IMG/VR virus record: IMGVR_UViG_3300020428_000028
Span: 1 to 40,043 of that record
Direction: 5' to 3' (one strand)
Origin: a virus
DNA: 40,043 nucleotides
Positions within the stretch are counted from its first letter, which is position 1, and every line of letters begins with the position of its first letter. Shown in pieces: positions 8,113-14,041 of this stretch. Position numbers and translations under genes: made by a program. Below the pieces are notes generated by a model that was not told the origin of the DNA, made no database searches, and saw only the letters and a list, made by a program, of their open reading frames with translations.

Positions 8113-8451
8113 TTACCTGTTCCCGATTGAATCATGGTCGTAATCATCTTCAGACTTTATAAAGATTCCGTCAACCATTGTACCTTTGCGGTGCTTAATA
8201 TCATTGTAAGCGTGATCAACGCAGTCTTTAATAGAAATATTATTGCGCTCTGCTATGTTGACTAACACTACAATGATGTCGCCTATATCATCTATAGGTG
8301 TCCTGCCTTTACAAATACTATCTGATAGTTCGCCTACCTCCTGTATTAATTTTAATACTTGTTGTTTATCGTCTGAGCCTGTGATTAAATTGCGAGCGTA
8401 GTGCCACTCGACAATGTTACCTATTGAATGTTCCAATCCTGTCTCTATCAT
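8113..8451 (-). CDS. MazG-like nucleotide pyrophosphohydrolase
   Basis: Expected to hydrolyse NTPs to NMPs; phage MazG proteins are thought to adjust host nucleotide pools or alarmones. The MazG all-alpha signature is present: KLIQEVGELSDSICKG (ExxE metal site), then DDIGDIIVVLVNIAE (second acidic motif DxxxD-like) and CVDHAYNDIKHRKGTM. The frame extends to an ATG at 8472, but AGGAGG sits 4 nt before the ATG at 8451 inside that extension, so I start at MIETGLEH (112 aa). The gene ends just before the promoter of the replication operon. Confidence 0.87.
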   Translation of the reverse strand: MIETGLEHSIGNIVEWHYARNLITGSDDKQQVLKLIQEVGELSDSICKGRTPIDDIGDIIVVLVNIAERNNISIKDCVDHAYNDIKHRKGTMVDGIFIKSEDDYDHDSIGNR

Positions 8452-8459
8452 TGTACCTC

Positions 8460-8636
8460 CTAACCTATCCAACCTAAGTTTACCATACCTGATGCCATAA
8501 TAAAACAGCAGGTGATTAAATTAAAAAGAACCCACACTGTCCTGATGCCAGCAACTATGTCGGCTTCTTTATTATCCTTGCCAGACTTCTGCCCAAGGCT
8601 CAAAGCCCATAGTCGCCAAGCTCTTTTAATCATCAT
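8460..8636 (-). CDS. Small membrane protein, 58 aa
   Basis: Basic N-terminal half (MMIKRAWRLWALSLGQKSGK, then DNKEAD) followed by one hydrophobic span (about IRTVWVLFNLITCCFIMASG) near the C-terminus. This N-in single-span topology, with the W- and K-rich head, recurs in small genes of marine phages and has no known function; a role in membrane remodelling or host takeover is only a guess. The frame is open to 8690, but GAGG lies directly before the ATG-ATG pair at 8636/8633. The start overlaps the stop of the 52-aa gene upstream. Confidence 0.75.
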   Translation of the reverse strand: MMIKRAWRLWALSLGQKSGKDNKEADIVAGIRTVWVLFNLITCCFIMASGMVNLGWIG

Positions 8637-8784
8637 AGCCTCGCTTCTTCTGCTCTTTCTTTTTATCCACATGGACTGAAGTCTTTGCATGGTCTGGCGT
8701 TTTCTTTCTTACGCTAAAGATTCTATCATAGTTAGAATCAAACGTCAACTTATTTGTTGGCCGTTGTCGGCTACCTTTACTCAT
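8626..8784 (-). CDS. Small basic protein with FDxNYDRIF motif, 52 aa
   Basis: Short hydrophilic protein starting MSKGSRQRPTNKLTFDSNYD and continuing RIF, then a very basic C-terminus (DKKKEQKKRG). The central NYDRIF is shared with the 52-aa protein at 23403-23561 in the structural module, which has the same length and similar Lys-rich tail, so the two look paralogous. Function unknown. The ATG overlaps the stop of the upstream 52-aa gene (ATGAGTAA), and the downstream membrane protein starts within its last codons. A GGAG lies about 10 nt upstream. Confidence 0.75.
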   Translation of the reverse strand: MSKGSRQRPTNKLTFDSNYDRIFSVRKKTPDHAKTSVHVDKKKEQKKRGYDD

Positions 8785-8935
8785 CTTCTACTTTCTCCAA
8801 GCTAATATAAATTGTATTTTCTCTATCAAGTAAGTCGCCATGAAAGAGACGAGCGTGTTCAGCATTACCAAACAACATCTCCCAATCTTTTTCAGTCCCA
8901 TCACTTTGGGATGTACCCCATTTAATTAAGATCAT
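8777..8935 (-). CDS. Uncharacterised protein, 52 aa
   Basis: Unrecognised. Starts MILIKWGTSQSDGTEKDWEM and has a mixed beta-alpha composition with an acidic end (LEKVEDE). No signal peptide or membrane segment. Its ATG lies within the last codons of the upstream 49-aa gene (14-nt overlap) and its stop overlaps the next start, placing it in a run of four tiny coupled ORFs. A GAGGAAGATGAAG purine-rich stretch upstream could serve as ribosome-binding site. Confidence 0.65.
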   Translation of the reverse strand: MILIKWGTSQSDGTEKDWEMLFGNAEHARLFHGDLLDRENTIYISLEKVEDE

Positions 8936-9071
8936 CTTCATCTTCCTCGTCAACCATTAAGATTATTTCAAAGCCACCGTCAAGCTTTTCAAACTTCCAC
9001 TGCCAGTTCTCGCCATGATATTTGCTCAGCAAACTATCTAGTTCATCTAAAAAAGTTAAGTCACCTTTCAT
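8922..9071 (-). CDS. Uncharacterised acidic protein, 49 aa
   Basis: Unrecognised. Starts MKGDLTFLDELDSLLSKYHG and ends in an acidic run (VDEEDEDDLN). The profile is helix plus short strands. An AGGAGATAGAT ribosome-binding element precedes the ATG, one of several near-identical initiation sequences in this block. It is the first ORF after the 187-nt hairpin-rich non-coding stretch, so that stretch forms its leader on a read-through transcript. Confidence 0.68.
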   Translation of the reverse strand: MKGDLTFLDELDSLLSKYHGENWQWKFEKLDGGFEIILMVDEEDEDDLN

Positions 9072-9258
9072 ATCTATCTCCTAATTAAAGTGGATGGAGA
9101 TGCTGGCGTAGCTTCTATAAATTTCCTCACCCGTCACAGCTCACGCAGTCTCCACTACGGATTTAAAGTTTACTCTTGGTCGTTTGCTTGTGGTAGTAAA
9201 CCACCTCCTCATCGAGTGACCAAGCCCCGACTAGCCAGTTACTAGCTGGCGTGTTCGT
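9072..9258 (-). ncRNA. Hairpin-rich non-coding stretch, candidate structured RNA
   Basis: 187 nt without a credible ORF inside an otherwise gapless operon. Three helices are visible. (A) GCCAG 9234-9238 with CTGGC 9246-9250. (B) CTTGGTC 9175-9181 with GACCAAG 9218-9224, enclosing GTGGT/ACCAC (9190-9194, 9200-9204). (C) a long helix of 9096-9113 with 9138-9153: GGAGA/TCTCC, CTG/CAG, CGT/ACG and AGCT/AGCT, about 15 pairs with small bulges. No T-run follows any of them, so they are not ordinary terminators. It could be a processed small RNA or a cis-acting leader of the 49-aa gene. Strand is inferred from the surrounding operon. No match to a known RNA family is claimed. Confidence 0.5.
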
Positions 9259-9366
9259 TTACTCATCGTCATCTATATCATCTAATAAGTTACTTAATAA
9301 TATTAAAGCACAGCTAAGTCCATATAGAAGAACCATTAAAAATCCTAAGCCCAATAGTTCAGCCAC
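9259..9366 (-). CDS. Tiny membrane protein, 35 aa, GTG start
   Basis: Nearly all of it is one hydrophobic helix (residues about 3-27, LLGLGFLMVLLYGLSCALIL and following) with an acidic C-terminus (LLDDIDDDE). The start codon is GTG; AGGAGG lies 8 nt upstream inside the last codons of the preceding oxygenase gene, and the stop and start overlap as TAGTG. These signals make it credible despite its size. Function unknown; small phage membrane peptides often affect host envelope or lysis, but nothing here shows that. Confidence 0.65.
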   Translation of the reverse strand: MAELLGLGFLMVLLYGLSCALILLSNLLDDIDDDE

Positions 9367-9947
9367 TATCTTTTCCTCCTGTCGCCCAGTTTAATTGGAG
9401 ACTTATCTATCGTTGGATAGTCAGTCCATATAGTTATAGAATATTTCTCACCGCTTGTAAGCTTATTGCAAAAGTGCGGATGAGTTATACTGGCTGGCCA
9501 CATAACAAGCTCGCCTACACCCATGTCTTTATTTGAAAAGACTTCTTCGGGAAACATCAACTCTCCTCCCTCGTAGTCGTTGTTTAGTTTTATACTACCA
9601 CTTACATAACTTTCATCCCGATGAAGCGGCAAGAATGTTTGAAGCCCTGCCGCATACTTTATAGCAAAGATCTGATGTGGGTCAGGTATATCTGTATACA
9701 TTAGTTCTTGCAGTTGCGGAAACACTAAAGCTTTTAAGCCCATCTGAATGGTGTCAAAAAAATCTGGTAGCTCTTCTTTAAAGTATATGTCTTGGGTAAA
9801 GTAATCCTCATCGTCTGCTTCAGATCCCCAAGTATTTAACTCATTGCATTTGTTTAAAATGAATTCGCTAAACTCTTTAGTTAAAAAGGGCGTAGTGAAT
9901 ATATAAGGTGCTTTCTGTTCTATCTTAGGGTCTTCAAAAAAATTCAT
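9366..9947 (-). CDS. 2OG-Fe(II) oxygenase, PLOD/prolyl-hydroxylase type
   Basis: Second dioxygenase of the window, 193 aa and clearly different in sequence from the one at 2952-3509. Metal ligands are H109 and D111 (LPLHRDESYVSGS) and a distal His in SITHPHFCNKL (H156 or H158). The beta-helix strand LNNDYEGGELMFPEE and the closing GEKYSITIW match the lysyl/prolyl hydroxylase-like subfamily. The usual 2OG-binding Arg is replaced by Lys168 in the visible alignment, which is tolerated in some families. A GGAGGAAATAG ribosome-binding site precedes the ATG. Substrate unknown. Confidence 0.87.
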   Translation of the reverse strand: MNFFEDPKIEQKAPYIFTTPFLTKEFSEFILNKCNELNTWGSEADDEDYFTQDIYFKEELPDFFDTIQMGLKALVFPQLQELMYTDIPDPHQIFAIKYAAGLQTFLPLHRDESYVSGSIKLNNDYEGGELMFPEEVFSNKDMGVGELVMWPASITHPHFCNKLTSGEKYSITIWTDYPTIDKSPIKLGDRRKR

Positions 9948-10139
9948 CTATTTCCTCCACCCGACTGTCTTGCCCTCGCACTGAGCGAACCAAAAGTTTA
10001 TGTCGTCTGCTATCTGCTGTGCTGTAGCGTCACCGTCTATAATCTTGATGTCCTCAGGCTTAACCTTTACAGACCAGTACTTTTCTTTTACATCTTCGTA
10101 AGTAGTGATGTCACTGCCATCCATATAATACTGTAACAT
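9948..10139 (-). CDS. Uncharacterised protein, 63 aa
   Basis: Unrecognised soluble protein starting MLQYYMDGSDITTYEDVKEK. It has a beta strand pair (YWSVKVKPEDIKIIDG) followed by a helix with tryptophans (IADDINFWFAQ). GGAG lies 8 nt before the ATG, within the end of the upstream 59-aa gene. It is directly followed by the 2OG oxygenase gene with no gap. No function can be assigned. Confidence 0.7.
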   Translation of the reverse strand: MLQYYMDGSDITTYEDVKEKYWSVKVKPEDIKIIDGDATAQQIADDINFWFAQCEGKTVGWRK

Positions 10140-10141
10140 TA

Positions 10142-10321
10142 TTAAAGCTCCACTAAATCATCAGGGTCTAACCAAGCTGTAACGTGTGAACAATCCTCAT
10201 CTGGCATGATGAACTCAATGACATCACCTTTCTCGTCACACAATTCATCACCAGTTTCAGGGTCTATTTTATAATATGTTAGTCGCCAAACACCTACGCC
10301 ATATACTTTTTCGTTACTCAT
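10142..10321 (-). CDS. Uncharacterised acidic protein, 59 aa
   Basis: Unrecognised. Starts MSNEKVYGVGVWRLTYYKID and is rich in Asp and Glu (ETGDELCDEKGD, LDPDDLVEL), with a predicted small beta sheet. The ATG is preceded by GGGAGATAGATT, the recurrent initiation element of this gene block. Spacing to both neighbours is 2-3 nt. Probably one of many small early proteins aimed at the host; that is inference from position. Confidence 0.68.
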   Translation of the reverse strand: MSNEKVYGVGVWRLTYYKIDPETGDELCDEKGDVIEFIMPDEDCSHVTAWLDPDDLVEL

Positions 10322-10324
10322 AAT

Positions 10325-10567
10325 CTATCTCCCGTCTACTCTTATAGATATAAACTCTGGATCGTTCGGGTCTGTTATAGTTATAACATTACCATCGTCA
10401 TCTGTTTTGGTGGCGTATATATCTAACCCAAGCTCTTCAGTGTGCTGGTTGTAGTATATGTTTACATCAAACAGATCACCGCTCAGCTCGAATGTTTTCC
10501 ATTCGTCTATGTCAGCTAACTGATCTTTGATAAAGTCCATTACTTCATTACGTGTCATTTGATTCAT
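10325..10567 (-). CDS. Uncharacterised protein, 80 aa
   Basis: Unrecognised. N-terminal helix (MNQMTRNEVMDFIKDQLADI) followed by beta strands (FDVNIYYN, LGLDIYATK, PEFISIRVDG) and many acidic residues. AGGAG is placed 10 nt before the first ATG; Met4 is an alternative start. The ATG overlaps the stop of the upstream gene by ATGA. Function unknown. Confidence 0.72.
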   Translation of the reverse strand: MNQMTRNEVMDFIKDQLADIDEWKTFELSGDLFDVNIYYNQHTEELGLDIYATKTDDDGNVITITDPNDPEFISIRVDGR

Positions 10568-10869
10568 GCGTAACTATCTCCTATGTATTGATCATCCATC
10601 AACGGCACAACTTCAGTTGCGAACTTCTTAGTAAATACTATTTCAAGCTCCCAGATATTTGGGTTGGAATTAGACACAAACAAATTGTGCATAGACTTTA
10701 CTTTGAAAGCATCGCTCAGTGTAAAGTCTTGAAAGAAATCACTGCGGTAAGTCTGTATCACAGCTTGAATAGTTGCTTTGGGGTAGTCCCAATCTGTTAT
10801 CTTAACATCAGCAGACTCAAAGCCGTCAAAGAATTTCTCTGCGGCAGGTATAGATAAAGCACTTTCCAT
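10564..10869 (-). CDS. Uncharacterised protein, 101 aa
   Basis: Unrecognised soluble protein starting MESALSIPAAEKFFDGFESA, with alternating strands and helices and no motif I can name. GAGGAG 6 nt before the ATG is a strong ribosome-binding site and spans the end of the upstream gene. It overlaps the 80-aa gene downstream by four bases. Part of the run of small genes between DUF932 and the 2OG oxygenase. Confidence 0.75.
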   Translation of the reverse strand: MESALSIPAAEKFFDGFESADVKITDWDYPKATIQAVIQTYRSDFFQDFTLSDAFKVKSMHNLFVSNSNPNIWELEIVFTKKFATEVVPLMDDQYIGDSYA

Positions 10870-11079
10870 TTAAAACTCCTCGCCTTGTGTGTAGCATTTA
10901 CCAAACGTGATTGAAAAGAAAGGGAGCAAGACTATTGCCCCCACGAATACACCAGCTTCGATGTCATCATCAAGCGATTGACTAATCCAAACAGCTTTAC
11001 CTTCGTGGAATTCTAAATCAATTCCACAGCCGTTCCGAAAGTTAAACGCTAATGATCTATTGAATAATTTAAATGTCAT
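10870..11079 (-). CDS. Small membrane-associated protein, 69 aa
   Basis: Starts MTFKLFNRSLAFNFRNGCGI and has a hydrophobic C-terminal segment (AGVFVGAIVLLPFFSITFG) that could span or dip into the membrane. The frame extends five codons further to a TTG at 11094, but the ATG at 11079 has GGAG 9 nt upstream and overlaps the DUF932 stop by ATGA, so I chose it. Function unknown. Confidence 0.7.
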   Translation of the reverse strand: MTFKLFNRSLAFNFRNGCGIDLEFHEGKAVWISQSLDDDIEAGVFVGAIVLLPFFSITFGKCYTQGEEF

Positions 11080-12023
11080 GCGGCAATACTCCAAGTATCT
11101 ATAGCAGTTCTTACAGTCTCTCTGCGCTTATGCAATCGAGCCGCAAGATTAGCAGGGTTAGCATTCTTAGATGATGGTGCATGACTAGACCAATCAGTAA
11201 GAGCATTGTAGACTGCCCATTGATTCGATCCGAAAGCAGGGACATAATGCTCTATAAATCTATCCCAGATGTAAGTAAGATTATTATTTGTTCTTGAATC
11301 AAGCATGATTGCAAATGGTGAGGCATATTTATACGCATCTTCTTTCATTTTATCTAAAGCAGATGTAGCATTGACTGTTCTGGCAAAGAACTTAAACGCA
11401 TCAGCCTCAGACATTTCTGTCTTCATCCAAGTACTCCACTGTTCTCTTTCGTTCTCGAAAGCATCAAGGCATTTGACTATTACGTTCGAGCCATGCTCAA
11501 TATCTAAACCTTTCATGTGCTTAGATTTATACACTGCAACAGTACCAGAAGTAAAGACTTGAGTATTCAAGCAAGCCGCTTGGTGCGCCCCAACACTAAT
11601 CATGAACGGCCAAGTACTATCAAGTGACGTAGTAGCTAATAGCTCTAGCGTTGCTGTGTCACCGTCTGGAGTAGGGTAAGTATGATGCGGCATAGTATAT
11701 CTTACATAAGTTCTACCGCCATTGTGAGACATCTGAATGTCTTCAGTGATGCCTTCAAGATTAAGATCAGATCGCTCTATAATCTTACGGGCAGACTCGA
11801 TCATATCTCTAGGAGCTACTGGCACATAGCGTTTGCCATGAACACCAAGCTCTGAACCATCGTCATCACGATAAACAATACGCTTACTGCAAGTCTTTTC
11901 ACCGTATGGAGTATCGTAAGTCAAAGCACCCTCGAAGATTCCAAAGCCTGCTTCGCCATAGCCATTAAGTCTTATGTTATCCATTGCTGATTTGTTGCGG
12001 TACATATTAAATACATTGTTCAT
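11076..12023 (-). CDS. DUF932 domain protein
   Basis: A 315-aa protein of the DUF932 (phage/plasmid-like protein) family. Features typical of it are the beta-rich N-terminal half (GKRYVPVAPRDMIESARKII, then SHNGGRTYVRYTMPH), the central LLATTSLDSTWPFMISVGAH segment, and the C-terminal helical part with WDRFIEHYVPAFGSNQWAVY. The family occurs widely in phages and plasmids without a proven biochemical role. It is the largest gene of the 8.6-12.5 kb block. AGGA lies about 8 nt before the ATG, and a 10-bp hairpin lies in its leader. Confidence 0.85.
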   Translation of the reverse strand: MNNVFNMYRNKSAMDNIRLNGYGEAGFGIFEGALTYDTPYGEKTCSKRIVYRDDDGSELGVHGKRYVPVAPRDMIESARKIIERSDLNLEGITEDIQMSHNGGRTYVRYTMPHHTYPTPDGDTATLELLATTSLDSTWPFMISVGAHQAACLNTQVFTSGTVAVYKSKHMKGLDIEHGSNVIVKCLDAFENEREQWSTWMKTEMSEADAFKFFARTVNATSALDKMKEDAYKYASPFAIMLDSRTNNNLTYIWDRFIEHYVPAFGSNQWAVYNALTDWSSHAPSSKNANPANLAARLHKRRETVRTAIDTWSIAA

Positions 12024-12060
12024 AGTTTTATTCCTATTTGCTAAGGGTTAAATTAATGTC

Positions 12061-12092
12061 GGCAGTTTTTGGTTTAAAGAGTAAAAACTGCC
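12061..12092 (-). repeat. Perfect 10-bp inverted repeat in the DUF932 leader
   Basis: GGCAGTTTTT (12061-12070) is the exact reverse complement of AAAAACTGCC (12083-12092), with a 12-nt loop. It lies 38 nt upstream of the DUF932 start, within the 161-nt gap 12024-12184. As RNA on the minus strand it would form a stable leader hairpin with a U-rich right arm, so attenuation or mRNA protection is possible. No long T-run follows, so I do not call it a terminator. Confidence 0.6.
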
Positions 12093-12145
12093 ATCGTGCC
12101 ATATAGAGCGTAACTTGGGACACAAACCTCTAGCGGTCTATAAGA

Positions 12146-12177
12146 CTATCAGAAAGCAACCGTTGACTCGCTGATAG
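12146..12177 (-). repeat. 7-bp inverted repeat upstream of the DUF932 leader
   Basis: CTATCAG (12146-12152) pairs with CTGATAG (12171-12177) across an 18-nt loop. It lies just after the stop of the 90-aa gene in the direction of minus-strand transcription. With the hairpin at 12061 it is the only structure I see in this gap. It may be a weak pause or processing site. Confidence 0.4.
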
Positions 12178-12184
12178 AATACTA

Positions 12185-12457
12185 CTATAGAATTGTTTCT
12201 TTACCTTCGTGATCTTTGATGCCGTTAAAGTATACACCTCGACCTTGCTTATGCTCTAAGCTAAAAGCCCACAAGCCACAGTGCATACTTCTAAAGCACT
12301 CGCCTTTTCGATATGATGGACTACGCTGTAAAGCTTTACGCTTTCTTAGAATATAAGAACGACCAAAGAACTTACCACGCTTATTAACTTTACCAAAGAC
12401 TAAGTATACTAAAGCTGATACAGTTACATTGAACACAGATAAGAATAAATTTTTCAT
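12185..12457 (-). CDS. Uncharacterised basic protein with N-terminal hydrophobic segment, 90 aa
   Basis: Unrecognised. An N-terminal hydrophobic helix (LFLSVFNVTVSALVYLVFG, residues about 4-22) may be a signal anchor. It is followed by a Lys/Arg-rich stretch (KVNKRGKFFGRSYILRKRK) and a C-terminal part containing HCGLWAFSLEHKQGRG. The frame is open to 12511, but GGAG lies 7 nt before the ATG at 12457 and the promoter -10 box (12493-12498) lies inside the longer version, so the shorter start is right. It is the first gene behind the 12.5 kb promoter. Confidence 0.75.
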   Translation of the reverse strand: MKNLFLSVFNVTVSALVYLVFGKVNKRGKFFGRSYILRKRKALQRSPSYRKGECFRSMHCGLWAFSLEHKQGRGVYFNGIKDHEGKETIL

Positions 12458-12492
12458 AATATTTCTCCAATAGTTTATAAGTGTGAAAGAGT

Positions 12493-12521
12493 ATTGTAAA
12501 GGATTCGGCAATCGTTGTCAA
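12493..12521 (-). promoter_or_regulatory. Strong sigma70 promoter for the middle minus-strand block
   Basis: Minus strand TTGACA (12516-12521), a 17-nt spacer, then TACAAT (12493-12498). Start expected near 12486, about 28 nt before the 90-aa gene. It lies directly after a long palindrome (12543-12602). It would feed the genes from 12457 down to MazG. Confidence 0.87.
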
Positions 12522-12542
12522 CCCCTCCAAGCTGACGTTTGT

Positions 12543-12602
12543 GACTTAATAAGCCCTTTTAAAACATTCACAAGTGAATGTGTTTTAAAAGGCTTATAAG
12601 TC
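12543..12602. repeat. 60-bp imperfect palindrome between two minus-strand gene groups
   Basis: The left arm 12543-12571 (GACTTAATAAGCCCTTTTAA and on to CATTCAC) matches the reverse complement of the right arm 12574-12602 with small bulges, leaving a loop of about 2 nt. It sits 10 nt after the stop of the 76-aa gene and 21 nt before the -35 box at 12521 in the minus direction. It may be a bidirectional terminator without U-tail, an operator, or a cruciform. The core CTTTTAAAAC resembles the other palindromes in this block. Confidence 0.75.
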
Positions 12603-12612
12603 ATTTAGATAA

Positions 12613-12843
12613 TTAATAAGTAACTGTCTCGACCTCATCGTGAGTCACCATAACTATTCTAGCACCGCACGATAACAATGGCTTGTCGGTCGTTGACTGT
12701 ATCACCTCGACCTCGCCCTTGACTATAGCCTTATGGCAGTACACATTAGACTTGCTAGTCTTTACTGTTATAGCTGGCTTGTTTTCGCCATGCTTCAGGT
12801 TAGACTTTATAACGTGTTGATTTACATGGATATATGTTTTCAT
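12613..12843 (-). CDS. Conserved phage protein, 76 aa
   Basis: Starts MKTYIHVNQHVIKSNLKHGE and continues with KPAITVKTSKSNVYCHKA and DKPLLSCGARIVMVTHDEVE. This beta-rich layout recurs in small proteins of many phages and some plasmids; no function is established that I know of. GGGAGATAGACT precedes the ATG. It ends the first minus-strand gene group, directly before the palindrome at 12543-12602. Confidence 0.78.
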   Translation of the reverse strand: MKTYIHVNQHVIKSNLKHGENKPAITVKTSKSNVYCHKAIVKGEVEVIQSTTDKPLLSCGARIVMVTHDEVETVTY

Positions 12844-12846
12844 AGT

Positions 12847-13092
12847 CTATCTCCCAGACGTTACAGTTTTATATAATTCACCATAGTCAGCATCATAAGA
12901 CGGATCAGCTTCGCATATTGCATCAAGTAATTCGTCATAATTAAGATACCTATTGTGATTATTATCTAAGCAGAACATAGCAGTACCAATGCTAGTACAC
13001 CAAATTTCAGTAACAGTCTTGCCATTTAGTGTATCGCCTACTGCAATATAATCATTAAGCACATCGCCATTAAATTTAATTTCTTTAGTCAT
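12847..13092 (-). CDS. Uncharacterised acidic protein, 81 aa
   Basis: Unrecognised. Starts MTKEIKFNGDVLNDYIAVGD, has a small beta domain (GKTVTEIWCTSIGTAMFCLD) and an acidic helical C-terminal half (YDELLDAICEADPSYDADYG). GGGAGTATAGACT precedes the ATG. Separated by only 3 nt from each neighbour, so it is co-transcribed with them. Confidence 0.72.
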   Translation of the reverse strand: MTKEIKFNGDVLNDYIAVGDTLNGKTVTEIWCTSIGTAMFCLDNNHNRYLNYDELLDAICEADPSYDADYGELYKTVTSGR

Positions 13093-13095
13093 AGT

Positions 13096-13710
13096 CTATA
13101 CTCCCAGTAGATAGTTTATGTGTACTTCAGAGACATGATTACCATCACGCCATTTTGGTGACTTCGTTGCTAGATTATCGCACCACTCATCCCATAGGGA
13201 TTCAGTACCATAATCATGGCAGATCGCTATATAGTTTCTAAGCTTAGTCTCGTTGGCTTGTAAGCCCTTGATAGTCTTAGGATTCTTAGCCAGTACGAAT
13301 ACTTTAGGATCTAGTTTATACATTCTGATATTGTGAACATCCATACAGCCAACCAAACCCATAGTCAATTGACATAAGAATCCAGCTTTAGGTAAACCTA
13401 ATCCATCGACTCGCAAAAAGACTTGCATTAAACTATATGCCTTATCATCATTTGACTTATGGCTATTCGCTATAGCTTTGACCTGAGCATATAACTTATG
13501 CTTATTAGAATCTAAATACTTATAAGTCTTTGACTTAACACCCCACAAATACTTAGAATTAATACCATTTTCCTTGACATCTTTTAACTGGTCACCACAA
13601 CTTAACCAGTTTTGTTGGATGCTAACACTAACCAGCATCGCAACATCCATTAGATTATTAGCGGATGCCATAGCATATTCTTGACATTGGATTGCATGAG
13701 TTTGATACAT
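13096..13710 (-). CDS. Protein with HhH-GPD (DNA glycosylase-like) motif, 204 aa
   Basis: The stretch LRVDGLGLPKAGFLCQL (99-115) followed by GCMDVHNIRM (121-130) resembles the helix-hairpin-helix plus catalytic Asp of base-excision glycosylases of the endonuclease III superfamily (LPGVGRKTA and VDTH). K108 would correspond to the Schiff-base Lys and D124 to the catalytic Asp. The rest is helical, as in that superfamily, and no 4Fe-4S cysteine cluster is seen. It could repair or process modified DNA, or simply use HhH to bind DNA. The frame extends to a GTG at 13731, but GGGAGG lies 10 nt before the ATG at 13710. Motif resemblance only; the homology needs a profile search. Confidence 0.6.
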   Translation of the reverse strand: MYQTHAIQCQEYAMASANNLMDVAMLVSVSIQQNWLSCGDQLKDVKENGINSKYLWGVKSKTYKYLDSNKHKLYAQVKAIANSHKSNDDKAYSLMQVFLRVDGLGLPKAGFLCQLTMGLVGCMDVHNIRMYKLDPKVFVLAKNPKTIKGLQANETKLRNYIAICHDYGTESLWDEWCDNLATKSPKWRDGNHVSEVHINYLLGV

Positions 13711-13745
13711 TTTTGGATTGCCTCCCGACACTTGGAAATAAAATA

Positions 13746-13792
13746 ACTTTTAAAATACATAATCGCTTTAGGCTCTTATGTATTTTAAAAGT
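13746..13792. repeat. Perfect 17-bp inverted repeat upstream of the HhH gene
   Basis: ACTTTTAAAATACATAA (13746-13762) and its exact reverse complement (13776-13792) flank a 13-nt loop. It lies between the 50-aa gene and the HhH-like gene, 36 nt upstream of the latter. Like the palindromes at 12543 and 14548, its core is TTTTAAAA. It has A/T-only tails on both sides and could end or attenuate minus-strand transcription, or be bound as DNA. Confidence 0.8.
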
Positions 13793-13813
13793 ATTTTAAC
13801 AGATATTTATTTA

Positions 13814-13966
13814 TTAATCAAAGTCCCATTCAGTCATTTCAAATTCATCTTCTACCGCTATCAATATATCTAAAGGATTAGATATAGTCCCATCTTCCTG
13901 CTGAGTCTCTGCAATAGAGAACATATAGTCTGTTAGATATGCTGATTGTTTTGTTGGATTGCTCAT
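13814..13966 (-). CDS. Small acidic protein, 50 aa
   Basis: Unrecognised. Starts MSNPTKQSAYLTDYMFSIAE and ends in an acidic, aromatic tail (DEFEMTEWDFD). GGGATATAGACT precedes the ATG, one of the recurring initiation elements. It is the first gene after the early terminator at 13999-14031 and is followed by a 17-bp inverted repeat. Function unknown. Confidence 0.68.
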   Translation of the reverse strand: MSNPTKQSAYLTDYMFSIAETQQEDGTISNPLDILIAVEDEFEMTEWDFD

Positions 13967-13998
13967 AGTCTATATCCCGTAGATGCGTTAATAGAATT

Positions 13999-14031
13999 AA
14001 AAAAAAACCCCGATCACTTTCGTGACCGAGG
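13999..14031 (-). terminator. Intrinsic terminator after the early 162-aa gene
   Basis: On the minus strand CCTCGGTCAC, a GAAA tetraloop, GTGATCGGGG and nine T residues follow in order. The ten pairs include two G-T. It begins 11 nt after the stop of the 14042-14530 gene. This is the clearest terminator in the window, and it cuts that gene off from the rest of the early block unless it is read through. Confidence 0.93.
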
Positions 14032-14041
14032 CGGTATAGAT

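Noticed and set aside
9140-9215. 23-codon minus-strand ORF inside the hairpin-rich stretch
   Set aside because: No ribosome-binding site, and its sequence is dictated by the stems.
9072-9258. tRNA gene
   Set aside because: The hairpins do not form a cloverleaf: no 7-bp acceptor closing the whole, no T-loop GTTCRANNC.
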